Shown: positions 21,843 to 32,051, counted from the first letter of the stretch. The stretch: 64,000 nt of DNA from Locusta migratoria (GCA_026315105.1 CM048748.1:20865078-20929077); one strand, 5' to 3'. Notes: generated by a model from the letters alone, not told the origin. A program made the numbers and translations.

Positions 21843-22158
21843 CAGAAACTGTTAGTTCTGTAACGGGGACGGCCATAGCGGAATGGGTGGGTGTGGGGAA
21901 GTGGCAGATTAAGACTTGTGGTGGCTGGGAAAACACAATTTATTTCTTTATTAGTTTCTTGCGGTCGAATGGCTCCCCGGCCCGTGACTCGGGCAGGCGT
22001 TGCGAGTGGCAGGCGGAAGCGCGTGCTGAGGCACCAGCCAGGCCTGCGGTCGCAGCTCGCATTCCGCTGAGTCGAGCTGCGGCGGAGTTCGCCCCACGCG
22101 CCGCCCCGGGGGCGCCGACCCCGCCCAGATGTAGGCTGACGACGTCTCGCTGCCTACT
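21843..22158. other. GC/CpG-rich stretch, no gene recognised
   Basis: Strongly GC-rich around 21960-22140, interrupted at 22158 by a retrotransposon and resuming at 23247 with another CpG-bearing stretch (to about 23360). It could be a diverged repeat or an old promoter-like island. No supporting exon found. Confidence 0.3.
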
Positions 22159-23237
22159 TTTTTTTTCCTTTATTGAATTTTTAATGCCCTAAGGCAGGCT
22201 GGCAGCAGCCAATGATGCTGCTCTACAGCCGAGCGAACGGTAAACAATGGACAAAACAGAATATAAAATGAAAGGTGATAAAAAGGCGCTTTTACAATTT
22301 CAAGATGAAAATTTGGGAGAAAGTTAAAAGACTATATGACAGCGGACAGAACATACATGGTTCTTAAAACAAGACTTTGCCAAGGTGACTAAAAAACACT
22401 CACTGCAGACGACGAGACATAACAAGACGGCGACATTGAGGTAAAAAACACTGAACACTGGTGTACGCAACGTTAAAAAACTCTGGGCGACGAAACACTA
22501 TACACACGAAGCACTGAACACTTAAAACACAGCACTGTACTGGCCCTGCAGGGGAAGAGGGGGGGGGATGGAGAAGGCGCGGGGGAAGGGGAAGGAGGTG
22601 GGGGAAGGGAGAAACCGGAAGGAGCTCCCGGGGAAGTGGAGAAAGGAGGGGGTGAGCCAAGCGGGGGATGGGAGTGGGAGGGGAGGGGGAGGGGGAGGGA
22701 GGAGGCGGCGGCAATCCACAGAGAGGGGTCAAAGTTGGAAGGAGGGATAGATGTCGGGACGGTTTTGGAGATCGTCGTCAGGGAGAGGTAGGTGGCAGAA
22801 GCCACCCTCGGAGAGGACATAGAGGGTGTGGAGGTGAAGGGAGGGAGGGAGGGATGTGGCGGTAAAGGCGTGGCAGGGGCCCGGGATCCAGGAGGAGAGG
22901 AGATACCAGTGGGCTATGAGACTGTATCTTTCGGTGGATGTACTTGAGGCGGATGTGTTGAAGGAATTTGACCAGGTGTAGGAATGGGATGAGGTCGTAG
23001 AGGATCCGCGTGGGGGAGGGGAGGCGGGTGCGGTAGGCGAGGCGAAGGGCGTGGCGTTCGAGGATGTTGAGGGATTCATAATAGGAGGGGGGAGCGGATA
23101 TCCAGGCGGGATGGAAGCAGCAAAGGACGGGACGCATGAGGGAACGGTAGGTATACAGGCTGGTGGAAGGATTTAGTCCCCATGTCCGGCCGGAGAGGCA
23201 TTTTAAGACGTTAAGGCGGGAGAGGGCTTTTGTCGGA
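22159..23237 (-). mobile_element. 5'-truncated non-LTR retrotransposon with 9-bp target duplication
   Basis: Minus-strand copy ending in AATAAAGGAAAAAAAAA at 22159, flanked by CTGCCTACT at 22150-22158 and 23238-23246. The 3' half is Pro/Gly-rich low complexity (22540-22850). The 5' part encodes KALSRLNVLKCLSGRTWG, YTYRSLMRPVLCCFHPAWIS and SLNILERHALRLAYRTRLPS, the C-terminal region of a Jockey/CR1-type RT polyprotein. Confidence 0.8.
22778..23237 (-). pseudogene. Retrotransposon RT C-terminal coding fragment
   Basis: Open from the truncation point. It contains the KxLs-WG, ly-lvRpvl and LQ/ER-ALRl motifs typical after the RT thumb, then P-rich residues with no further match. The upstream part of the long open frame (23238-23410) lies outside the element and is not coding. 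Confidence 0.7.
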
Positions 23238-23591
23238 CTGCCTACTAGCAAGGTTATTCTATAAATGGTTGGACCCGAAGCGAAACGACCTGCTATTGGT
23301 CGTTGAAATGACGTCAGCGGCGAAGCACCACTGCTAGCGAGGGGCGCGAAGCGGCGCTGCGCCGTCACGTAGAACAACACTAAACACAGAAATGTTAACT
23401 GTTTGCGCATTGCTTATTGCAGTTATATATCTCGTTAAATCCTTCCGACAGCCGCAGAATGCCATTGACGTGATTTTCGCCTCATTGATGCCGCTGCTTT
23501 CTCTCTCTTCAGCTTCATGTTGATGTTGCGTATTCTAATAAAAATTCAGTCCGTAAGAATGTTTTAAGATATTTCTGCGTAATTACATCGG

Positions 23592-24675
23592 CTAATCTCT
23601 TAGAAATATGTTTTTTTTTTTAAGTCTGTCACTTCCGTTAATCTCATTGAAAAGCAGCTCAAACTCTGAGATCTGTCGCATCCACTCCTCTGACAGCACT
23701 AACAAACCTCCTCGTGATATAAATTCTATCCACCCGTATTCTGCGAGGTGTTTTGGAGGAGGACAAAGTAATTCATTAGACGACACCCCCAGTGAGATCT
23801 TATCGTTTCACAGCACGGCGTGCAATGTTTCCTGCCAAATATTTGAATCCTTCAGTTGGACATTCAGTATCTATCACAGCAGACGGTGCAGCAGCCTCAT
23901 AACCAAAACTTATGTCCTGGCTCCCTGCTTCCCCATCTGACATAGTCATTGCTTCAGACATATCCGGCAAAATTCCACACAGCAGAAGCAGACTAGATGA
24001 CAGAAATTGTTGTGAATCTTGTTCCTGTCTCACAGACGAAGTATTAGACAGTAGAATGTCTTAGGCATTCTTTCCCAGAAGCAATAAATGTAGCCGATGT
24101 TTACTTCTTTTGGGCGAGGTTGCTGATAGAAATGGCCAATACCTCTAATCTGTGAAAACAAATTTTCAAGACAGTCCTGGGTTCAGCCGTGCTGTTAACC
24201 CGCGAGGTCTTGCGCGCGATGATTTTGCTCACAGTAATTTTAAAACAATCGGCATTTTATCAGATTTAAATAGTCAAATGTTTGTGTTTTCTTATAAACG
24301 CAACTAGAAGCACTTATTTACACATATTAAGTACATTAGAAACTGTTCTTTGACTGTCAGAAAAATACTATACACGCGATCGATCGCGTAACTTTTAAAG
24401 GTGCATGTTCTCGCGGGTTAATATACACTTAATGCCTAGTGACAAAAGGTCAGAATGAAGGCCAAATAAAGAATTAATTGACATTAAGAGTCCTTTCTGA
24501 AATGGTAACAGCTTCCTTCGGTTTCCAATCTGTATTGTTTCACAGCACAAATACCTTATGCTGAGAATTGTTTTTTGGAGCTGCTCGTTTGTTTCATAGG
24601 CACTTGCTAATGTCTTTTTGTCAACGATTCTGGGAGAATTTAAAATATCAAACCAATCATTAACATGTTAATCGA
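23592..24675 (-). pseudogene. P-element/THAP9-like transposase, C-terminal part, broken
   Basis: Minus strand. It contains DWFDILNSPRIVDKKTLASA and LPFQKGLLMSINSLFGLHSD, ending ILT; then, across a MITE, ARLN, QDCLENLFSQIRGIGHFYQQ, LLLGKNA, RQEQDSQQF, EGFKYLAGNIARR and IEFISRGGLLVLSEEWMRQI with LFNEIN. These match the conserved P-transposase blocks (LT-RLNQDCLEN-FS-IR; YvaGYvA; iSrGGL-PS). The segment 24663-24422 is fully open; several frameshifts and stops follow. Not active. Confidence 0.82.
24199..24417. mobile_element. piggyBac-type MITE at TTAA
   Basis: 219 bp with terminal inverted repeats CCCGCGAG/CTCGCGGG, flanked by TTAA at 24195-24198 and 24418-24421. Sub-terminal 'gcgcgcgatg' and 'cgcgatcgatcgcg' add to the inverted structure. 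TTAA duplication and C3/G3 termini are hallmarks of piggyBac elements. It interrupts the LT-RLNQDCLEN motif of the P-like transposase relic. Confidence 0.85.
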
Positions 24676-24774
24676 ATTTTCTGTTGTAAAACACACGAAT
24701 AAACGAAAGAAAACATACACTGTAAACAACAAGCTACTGTAGGGCTACTGCCGCCGCGTGCTTCGGCGGTGACG

Positions 24775-24910
24775 GCATGCGCACTGCGAAGAATTTCTAC
24801 CTTGGACTGCGCAGTCCATTCGGTGGCTACTAGGGTACCTGGATATAGACGCGCATGCGCATCAATTTCTGCTACAGCGGCAGCTCCCGCCGCCATTTTG
24901 GTTCCAGGCG
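24775..24910 (-). repeat. CpG-rich segment shared in inverse with 26065-26150
   Basis: On the minus strand it reads 'aaaatggcgg', then 'gatgcgcatgcgcgtctata' and 'tccaggtaccct'. The plus strand at 26072-26112 reads 'aaaatggcggatgcgcatgc', then 'ccgtctgtatccaggtgccc'. The two are diverged inverted copies about 1.2 kb apart, flanking the THAP pseudo-exon region. Confidence 0.55.
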
Positions 24911-25862
24911 GTGATAGCGTGGCATGTGAAAGGCGGAGTTTTTCTGCTGTTATTGCTTTCAAACGGCGCTTGCTTCATTTCTATTACGCATACCAAAAAG
25001 AAAATATATATTTGGATAAAAAATTAATCTCGTCGTAATAAGTTATTGTAATATGGTTTGACAAATCGTTACAATATGTTTTCTGGTATTTGTCCATGTG
25101 GGTGTGTATTGTGAGCAACTCTTTCGCTATCCACAGATCACTTTCATGGGATACCACATGCACTACAAAAGCTGCGCTAACATGCAAGAAATCTCCGTTT
25201 TCGAATGCCATAAATTTGATCCATAATAGGCCTACAGTCTCAGGTTGCTACTTTTTTACGACTTATTTTTCAGAATTCATATAAAATACTTTTTCAATAC
25301 ACAAAATATATCACCATGATAAAAAAGGATGCAGTAAAAGATTTATAGATACGAGATATTTAATTTCTAATTTAATAATTTACTTTCTCATTGGTCAATT
25401 TTACTTATGGCCTCGGTGACGTAGTGTACTGATGTTGGCAATGACCTTTTAATGCTCTTTGAAAACTCGAACAGGTACAAAGACAGAAAATAATTTTTCA
25501 TGTTTGCCATCTTCTTGTATGTATACTTGTCCAGTCAGTAAATTAATTACTCTCCTAAAGCGAACATTCTCTTGCCAATGTTAGCAAATTACGCCGCCGA
25601 TGCTGTAACTAAAATTAACATCTCAGTATCTGTAACGAAAATTAACATCGCAGTAGCTTCAAACGTCGTTACGAGGCTAGTGAAAACTAGTGTGCATCAT
25701 TTAAAGGTAATTAGTATTGTTATTGTCTAAATGTTGCTATTGTATTAATGAATACATTGAATCCTTCGCTGAAAATTTAAAAAAATAATAATTAAAAAAG
25801 TGTCGAAACCTGTCGTTTACAACGTGTAGAAATTGTGCGTAACTACAAATAAGTAAACCCAC

Positions 25863-26017
25863 CTCGCATAGTTTTGAACATCTTGTTGGTATCCATTTGT
25901 CACGACGAAAATTTATTAACCATATTTTACGCCCTTAAGGATTCATTGGAAACGAAAAAGAAAACCAAAAACATTTTCTGAACCATTAGAAGAATTTGGA
26001 GCTGCACAGCCCACCAT
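25863..26017 (-). pseudogene. THAP-domain first exon, frame-broken
   Basis: ATG at 26017 gives MVGCAAPNSSNGSENVFGF and LFRF, then a one-base deletion, PMNP, a stop, GRKIWLINFRRDKWIPTRCS and KLCE before a donor-like GAG|GTGGGT. THAP landmarks are present (MVGC start, F-RFP, K-W, W-P, KLC), but the second Cys of C-x4-C is Ser. With the deletion and stop it cannot make an intact domain. It may be the DNA-binding exon of the P-like element whose transposase relic lies downstream on the same strand. Confidence 0.7.
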
Positions 26018-26064
26018 GCTGAAAGCGTACCGACTGTCCTATTCTACAATCGCGCGTCGTAGCG

Positions 26065-26170
26065 AAGGAACGAAAATGGCGGATGCGCATGCCCGTCTGT
26101 ATCCAGGTGCCCTGCTGCCTACCGGCGTCGTGGTGTCTGGCGGCGCTGAGGGAACCCGCCGCTAGCGAGG
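26065..26170 (+). repeat. CpG-rich partner of 24775-24910
   Basis: See the 24775-24910 entry. It begins 'aaaatggcggatgcgcatgc'. It lies just upstream of the THAP pseudo-exon, as a promoter-like CpG-rich stretch would. Confidence 0.5.
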
Positions 26171-26613
26171 CCCGCGTGATGACGTCAGAGGAGTGGCTAG
26201 AGCACTGTATAATACAAGCAGAACAATCCGCCATTTTGAATCCCACATTGAAGGCGCGCATTTGAAGACTACGAACACTTACACTGTTTAATATGCTTTT
26301 AAGGTGATTGATTATACTTTGCTAACGCAGAAATGTTACAGCATAGTAAATTTGTTTGCTTACATCTGACTGTAAGAGACAAGAAACTTAAAGTTAGTGG
26401 TTACATACATATTTAGAGATATGATACATTCACTTACATTGCAAATTAAGGCATATTTTGCCGTTCTAAATATTTACCACGTACAGTTAAATACGTTACA
26501 ATTATCATATTTTCTGGTTTATAAATGGTACGTCCACATACGTTTACGCTAGCTAAGAGTTGCTTTCGATAACAATTACGGAATATTGTTAAATTGCGAT
26601 ACTGTACTTGCCG

Positions 26614-26812
26614 CCGGCCGCGGTGGCCGAGGAGACTAAGGCGCTCCAGTCACGGTCTGCACGGCCACTACGGTCGGGGGTTCGAATCCCCCGTCGGGCA
26701 TGGATATTTGTGCCGTCCTAGTTCGTAAGTAGTTCATAAGTAGTTTGTAAGTTTAGGGACTGATGACCCCGTAGTTAAGTCCCATAGACTTTACAAACAT
26801 TTGAACATTTGA
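26614..26812 (+). mobile_element. tRNA-derived SINE, head type A
   Basis: 'ccggccgcggtggccgagga' head, 'gggggttcgaatcccccg' B box, 'gggactgatgaccccgtag' and tail 'acaaacatttgaacattt'. The target duplication ACTTGCCG lies at 26606-26613 and 26813-26820. Confidence 0.9.
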
Positions 26813-26892
26813 ACTTGCCGTTTTCACCCTCTAATGTTCCGCATATTTTACACACGCCATATTTCAGAGTAGATTTTATGTCAAAAATGTGC

Positions 26893-27564
26893 TTAATAAC
26901 AGAGAACGTCTGGTTTCGTTAGATAACGACTAAATAAAGTCTCTCCGGTAGCAGGCTCATCGAAAATAAAGTGAATGTTACAGGCTAAGTTTTTCATGTA
27001 GGACTTGTTTCCTTTTCGCATTCTATACGAAGTTCAATTTATTATTATCATTTTTTTTTCAGATATCCTGTTCAGTCTGGGTTAGGCCTACCTATTCCCG
27101 TGTTAAGAGTCACATTTAAGACACTGAACTAATGCCAAATAATATAAAACCACTAGCTGGGTAAAGCCAACTGCACTCATGCATCACTTAAAATACAATT
27201 AACGTTCTTAGGATAACTCCTTAGTTGGTCTAAATAAAATCAAGGAAACTAGTTTATTTTAAACACACTGTATGTCGTCTTACGTTAACACTCTGATGCA
27301 CAATTAAAATAAACCATTGCTTACATGTATAGGCCTGTATTTCCATTACTACCTCTCTGTGAGAGTAACTATTTCTAATACAAATATAACAAAGGTTTTG
27401 TTCTTAACGTTACGCAGATAGTTGCTCGATTCTGGCGTCCATACTTGGCGCCTGGAATATACAAGCCACATTTTACGCCGATCTATGTTTGAAGGAATGC
27501 GATAAAACTTATAGGGACCATGTCTGATGTTATTTGAGCAGTTCGGAGCAGCACAACCAACCAT
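26893..27564 (-). CDS. Small THAP-domain gene, two exons (about 79 residues)
   Basis: Exon 1 27564-27414 starts MVGCAAPNCSNNIRHGPYKF and YRIP, then RRKMWLVYSRRQVWTPESSN and YL. Donor CTGC|GTAACG; acceptor AAAACTTAG at 26985; exon 2 26984-26893 continues in phase as PCNIHFIFDEPATGETLFSR to a stop. The THAP C2CH zinc ligands are complete: C4 and C9, then C-x2-H in exon 2, with the invariant Pro, Trp and HF. Unlike typical THAP proteins nothing follows the domain, so it is a bare DNA-binding domain, a truncated gene, or one whose downstream exons I cannot see. The upstream 100 bp look like a 5' UTR. Confidence 0.55.
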
Positions 27565-28160
27565 TTCTCACTGTGAAACAATGAAATCGAAAAATATTCG
27601 CTGATTCACTTCGCTACCATACAACAAAGCATACAACACTGCCGTCAGATTCGGATTGTTCAGCTCAGTATATCTAGCGCTTTAGCAGTGGCTAGAGCTC
27701 CTAAAGGAGCCTTAGGAGTGGCGGCCTGCCAGTGCCGCGCCGCTGAAGGTCCTCACTTCGACGCCCGCTGTCGCGGCGGCGACATCCGGCGTACAGACGT
27801 TCCAGTCAATGCATTCTGCGTCCCCGCACACCCACTGCCCAGTACAGCGCCTTTAAGTACTAGTTTTCTGCTGAGGTGTTGTGCGTCTTGTCCCACTTGC
27901 GTCGGTCAATGGTCTCAGGGTGACGACCCGTCGTCCCAGATTCCAGGTTACTGTCATCAGCAGACTTGTTTCGACACCTTCTGCTTCTGCCGCCTTCTGC
28001 TGCTAGAACATGTACTCGCGAAAACCACAATATAACTCCACTTGTTAACTGATAAAATTAACAAATATCTCCATGCCTCTACAGCTCGAAGGGAAGACAG
28101 GGTTTGTGTTTTCGTGGTTAATCATAGAGACTGAAAAGAGTGTCGTGACGGGGACAACAT
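27565..28160. other. Upstream region of the THAP gene, CpG-bearing; no gene seen
   Basis: 27690-27800 is GC- and CpG-rich. The plus-strand open frame 27688-28035 has no family resemblance. It could include promoter sequence for the minus-strand THAP gene. Confidence 0.35.
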
Positions 28161-28261
28161 TTCAATTTTCTGGTAAGTTTAAAAACATTTTTATTGGTTA
28201 GTTCATGTTATCTTATCTAGTTCTCAGCAGTGATAGGTGATTTTATTTATTTGTTATAGAT

Positions 28262-28819
28262 CTAATATTGTGGTCGCAAAGTAAAGCAGTGTCTACACCA
28301 TAATTTGCCAGATTGTCAAATCATGCCAGAAGAGAGGGAAACGATTAAGACAAGGTTTCTAGTACAGAAAATCGGAAAATGAAAGCTGAAAAAGAAAAAA
28401 AGTTATAGACGAAACACGGTTGGTAGAAATTATTGGGTATTATAAATGTGAAGTATCCAGGAATGGAGGACCTTGCCGTAATGTGTTTCGTAAGGAGACG
28501 CACCTTCACCAGAATGAAATCTCTTAACAACAACAAAAATCTAATGTTGTGGTCGCAAAGTAAAGCAGTGTCTACACCATAATTTGCCAGATTGTCAAAT
28601 CATGCCAGAAGAGAGGGAAACGATTAAGACAAGGTTTCTAGTACAGAAAATCGGAAAATGAAAGCTGAAAAAGAAAAAAGTTATAGACGAAACACGGTTG
28701 GTAGAAATTATTGGGTATTATAAATGTGAAGTATCCAGGAATGGAGGACCTTGCCGTAATGTGTTTCGTAAGGAGACGCACCTTCACCAGAATGAAATCT
28801 CTTAACAACAACAAAAATT
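28262..28819. repeat. Tandem duplication, two 279-bp units
   Basis: Units 28262-28540 and 28541-28819 are nearly identical (one base change near the start, a one-base difference in an A run). Each contains 'gaagtatccaggaatggagg' and, on the plus strand, residues KYPGMEDLAVMCFVRRRTFT and RMKSLNN, which look like the C-terminal end of a transposon-encoded protein I cannot name. The near identity implies a recent duplication. Confidence 0.9.
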
Positions 28820-28932
28820 GCAAAAGTAATAAGCGAACTGAGAGCGAACAAAGACAAAAACTGAAAAAAAAAAAAAAAATGAAAAAAGCTGTGAGGTAAC
28901 TTTCCCGAGTACAAAACGGAAACACATTAATA

Positions 28933-29129
28933 AAAATGAAATGTTTGTAAATCTATCGGACCAAACTGCGTGGTCATCAGTCCGTAGCTTACAAACTACT
29001 TAAACCTAGGTAAACTAACCTAAGGATAACACACACACCCATGCCCCAGGGAGGACTCGAACCTCCACGGCGAGCAACCGCGCGCTCCGCAGCGAGACGC
29101 TTTAGACCGCTCGGCTACTCCACCGCGGC
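28933..29129 (-). mobile_element. SINE, head type B, complete
   Basis: Reads on the minus strand as 'gccgcggtggagtagccgag', 'ggaggttcgagtcctccctg', 'acggactgatgaccacgcag' and 'ttggtccgatagattt'. The target duplication ACACATTAATA lies at 28922-28932 and 29130-29140. Confidence 0.92.
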
Positions 29130-29218
29130 ACACATTAATAGAGTTTAATATTACATTATCGTGGTTTCCTCCGGATCTCATATCTCAGGTCTAAGCCATT
29201 GGGAGCCTCTTTCTCCAG

Positions 29219-29219
<1 letters not shown>

Positions 29220-29265
<46 letters not shown>
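29220..29265. repeat. A run (about 46 nt)
   Basis: Pure A homopolymer. No element body was identified on its left. Confidence 0.9.
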
Positions 29266-29269
<4 letters not shown>

Positions 29270-29790
29270 GCCCTCCGATATGGTGAAAGAGGTTGACGTC
29301 CTTCGGAGGCTTTAAACTAGCATTTCACCGACCATAAAAAGTAGTCTAATATAGAGCTTAATAACTGTAACAATGATGATAATACACGAAAACATAGATA
29401 AACTCGAACACATTGAAACCTGTGCATGAGTTAAGCTTGTTGTGCGCTGTGGGCCTATATGGCTAAGGTGCGCTCTGACGTCATCGCTCACAGCCTGCCT
29501 GCGCGTGACCCCTACCGTGTTTCTACCAACCGTGGACGAAACTAAAAGGCACATGTATTCTATTAACAGAAAGTAACTGAGAACGCCAGAGGTCAAGGGG
29601 TCTACGCGACAATTTTGAAAAAGAAAAAAAAAAAAATGAATTAAGTAAAGGAATGGGACGTGGTGCTACTAATCTATTCGCTGGTGAAGAGACCCTAGTG
29701 ATTTTATTGGCAGTATGTGCCATCTAGCGTGATGCCCCTTGACTGCTCGGTAGTTTGTAGTTGCGCTTTGGTGCACGAGGGCTCCAAAAC

Positions 29791-31070
29791 CACTAGGACC
29801 CCTTTACCACCAAATAGTGCAATAGATTGCGAGCGTGGAAGCAGATGTCAGTGCTATTGTAAAAGCGTGTCGCCACATTAACTTTGTTACAACACTACCT
29901 GACAAGTGAACTTTTGGTGCTGTGTTTAGTCAAATTTGGGCGTTTCATAAAAAAGTATTTATAAATACATCATTTGTGTAAAATGAATGGGAACAAGAAA
30001 GATGTTCAACCTAAGCTACAAATGATCGGTATGTTTTGTTACAATACTATTTTTTCTAGTTGTTTACGTATTTATATCTGAGTAACAATTTATTTATTTA
30101 GTACTAGGAAGTACGGAAAATTTAGGCCTCTCATCAGTGTAGCAACAAACAATGACATTGTGTTTAAACATTTTTTAAGTAGTTGTTCCAGATCATATAG
30201 ATAATAGAAATAGTCATGATGATGCCAATAATGACAATGACAGATATATTAGTAGCAGCGGTGATGCACCACTGTTAGCAGATGGTCATGATTCTGATAA
30301 AGGCGGTGACTGTAGTCCTTGTGGTGGTGATAATGAAACCAGTGATCACTATTTCCTCGTTTCTGGACATTCATACAATGATCAGGACTTCGGAATCATT
30401 GAACTTAAAAGAAAGAAGACTCGTTACATTTATATACCGGAAGACTGGATGAATCTGGCTGCCACAACAAGTCGAAAATTTGTTGTTACTAAAATGACGG
30501 ATAAAGACTTCATTGATCTGCAACCACTAAACCGATACTTTAGGAACACTGTGCCAGGGATAAGAAGAATTTTGGTACTTCACTGTGAAAAGGCAAACCC
30601 AAATACTATTTTTATAAGACATCATAAGCTGAAGGTATTTTGCCTTATCAGGAATTGACAATGAAGAAACAACGACGGGAAGAAAGCCTAAACAACTTCC
30701 CAGTGTTCAATCCATTGCTGTGAAGCCAAAGCTAAAATACAAGAAATATGAAGACATGGTGGAACTTCTGCAGTTTGTGCCACCGATACACCACCAATTT
30801 TATAAAAGTTTATCCCATAAAACAAAGTCTGGTGCACCATTTTCTCCTAGAACTCATGTGACACCTGGGTGGCAACATCTATGACACAGATGATGATTTT
30901 GATACATGTTGACAAGTGTTAAATTCGAAATTTTTCATTTTGTAAATCAATCAGTACACTTGCTGCAATACTGTATCCTGTTATAATAATTAATGTCTGT
31001 TGTGTTGATTATGTACTCTGAGCATTATCATCTTATTCTATTTTCAGTAAGAGGTAAAGGGGTCTAAGTG
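29791..31070 (+). mobile_element. CACT-ended DNA element carrying a decayed two-exon gene
   Basis: Imperfect inverted ends: left 'cactaggacccctttacc' at 29791, right the complement of 'cacttagacccctttacc' ending at 31070. CACTA-type termini suggest the CMC (CACTA) superfamily, but I find no convincing short target duplication. It contains a two-exon gene relic. A mariner element lies 9 bp beyond its right end. Confidence 0.5.
29983..30884 (+). pseudogene. DUF7869-like transposon-associated protein, C-terminal part, frameshifted
   Basis: Exon 29983-30028 encodes MNGNKKDVQPKLQMI with donor CG|GTATGT. The acceptor TTTTTTAAG at 30179 continues in phase with an Asp/Asn-rich stretch, then HYFLVSGHSYNDQDFGIIEL, YIYIPEDWMNLA and KMTDKDFIDLQPL. 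The VSGHS-D-DF--IE block resembles the C-terminus of DUF7869 proteins common in insect repeats (from memory). A one-base slip near 30640 is followed by MVELLQFVPPIHHQFYKSL and a stop at 30884. The N-terminal core is missing. Confidence 0.55.
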
Positions 31071-31079
31071 CGGATTGTA

Positions 31080-31782
31080 CGAGGTACGTCCAGAAAGTAA
31101 GTTCCGTTTGGTTATATAAAACAAACGTGTACAGATACAGAAAAAATATTTATTGTACAAAAATCTACAACTGTTAAACAACTTTTCTACATAGCTGCCG
31201 AAATTTTGTAGGCACTTGTCATAGCGTGGCACAAGTTTCTGTTTGCCTTCTTCATAGAAGGTTGCCGCCTGTGTATTCAGCCATGTGGTAGCATGTTCCT
31301 TCAGCTCGTCATCGTTGAAGTGTTAACAGGACAAATTTTAGGTGTAAGAAGAGGATTTCCATCAAAATATGGTGTTTGTTTCCACGATAATGCCCGACCT
31401 CATGTGGCGAATGTGACCAAACAACTCTTATGGGAATTTAACTGGGACGTGTTTGATCATCATCCGTACAGCCCGGGCCTCGCTCCTAGTCACTTTCACC
31501 TCTTCTTACACCTAAAAATCTGTCCTTGGTGGTCAACATTTCAACGATGATGACGAGCTGAAAGAACATGCTCTCACATGGCTGAATACACAGGCGGCAA
31601 CCTTCTATGAAGAAGGCATACAGAAACGTGTGCCACGCTATGACAAGAGCCTACAAAATTTCAGCTGCTATATACAAAAGTAGTTTAACAGTTGTAGATT
31701 TTTGTACAATAAATATTTTTTCTGTATCTGTACACGTTTATTTTATATAACCAAACGGAACTTACTTTCTGGACGTACCTCG
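31080..31782 (+). mobile_element. mariner element with an inverted duplication of its 3' end
   Basis: 703 bp flanked by TA (31078-31079, 31783-31784), with identical inverted ends beginning 'cgaggtacgtccagaaagta'. The inverted match extends about 235 bp inward from each end (31080-31315 against 31545-31782), well beyond a normal mariner terminal repeat and into transposase coding sequence. The left arm is thus an inverted copy of the gene's 3' end, replacing the 5' half. Confidence 0.85.
31330..31685 (+). pseudogene. mariner transposase, C-terminal part
   Basis: Encodes GVCFHDNARPHVANVTKQLL, DHHPYSPGLAPSHFHLFLHL, and after a slip LKEHALTWLNTQAATFYEEG, IQKRVPRYDKSL and a stop. HDNARPH carries the second catalytic Asp; the PYSPGLAPSHFHLF block carries Ser where the third Asp is expected (LAPSHF versus LAPCDF/LAPSDY). 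The first Asp region is missing. Dead copy. Confidence 0.75.
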
Positions 31783-31784
31783 TA

Positions 31785-32048
31785 CATTATTTATGCATAT
31801 CAACTATAAACCGGCTGTAATTTATTATCATTGGTAATAAAAAGCTAAGGACCTGAGTATTCGTCTGAAATTTTCTAAACGGTGAAATCCCCATATTCCC
31901 TCTTATGAAAACTGTTCAACTTTGACTTTTCTCGAAACTATGGTTTCGTCAGATAGACCACTTGACCTCTGGGGTCCTCAACTACAATTTGCCGCTGCTC
32001 CAGCAGAAGTGAAAAATGGGACGTCTTCAATCCTTGAAGTAGTGCTAC

Positions 32049-32050
<2 letters not shown>
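31785..32050. other. No gene seen
   Basis: Unremarkable A/T-rich sequence with no motif recognised. Confidence 0.4.

Positions 32051-32051
<1 letters not shown>

Noticed and set aside
22400..22820. Pro-rich and Gly-rich open frames
   Set aside because: Low-complexity GGGGA/CCCCT-rich 3' part of a retrotransposon copy.
24984..25211. 75-codon open frame (MAFENGDFLHVSAAFVVH) as part of the P-like transposase
   Set aside because: It does not match any P-transposase block I can place, and it starts between unrelated CpG-rich sequences.
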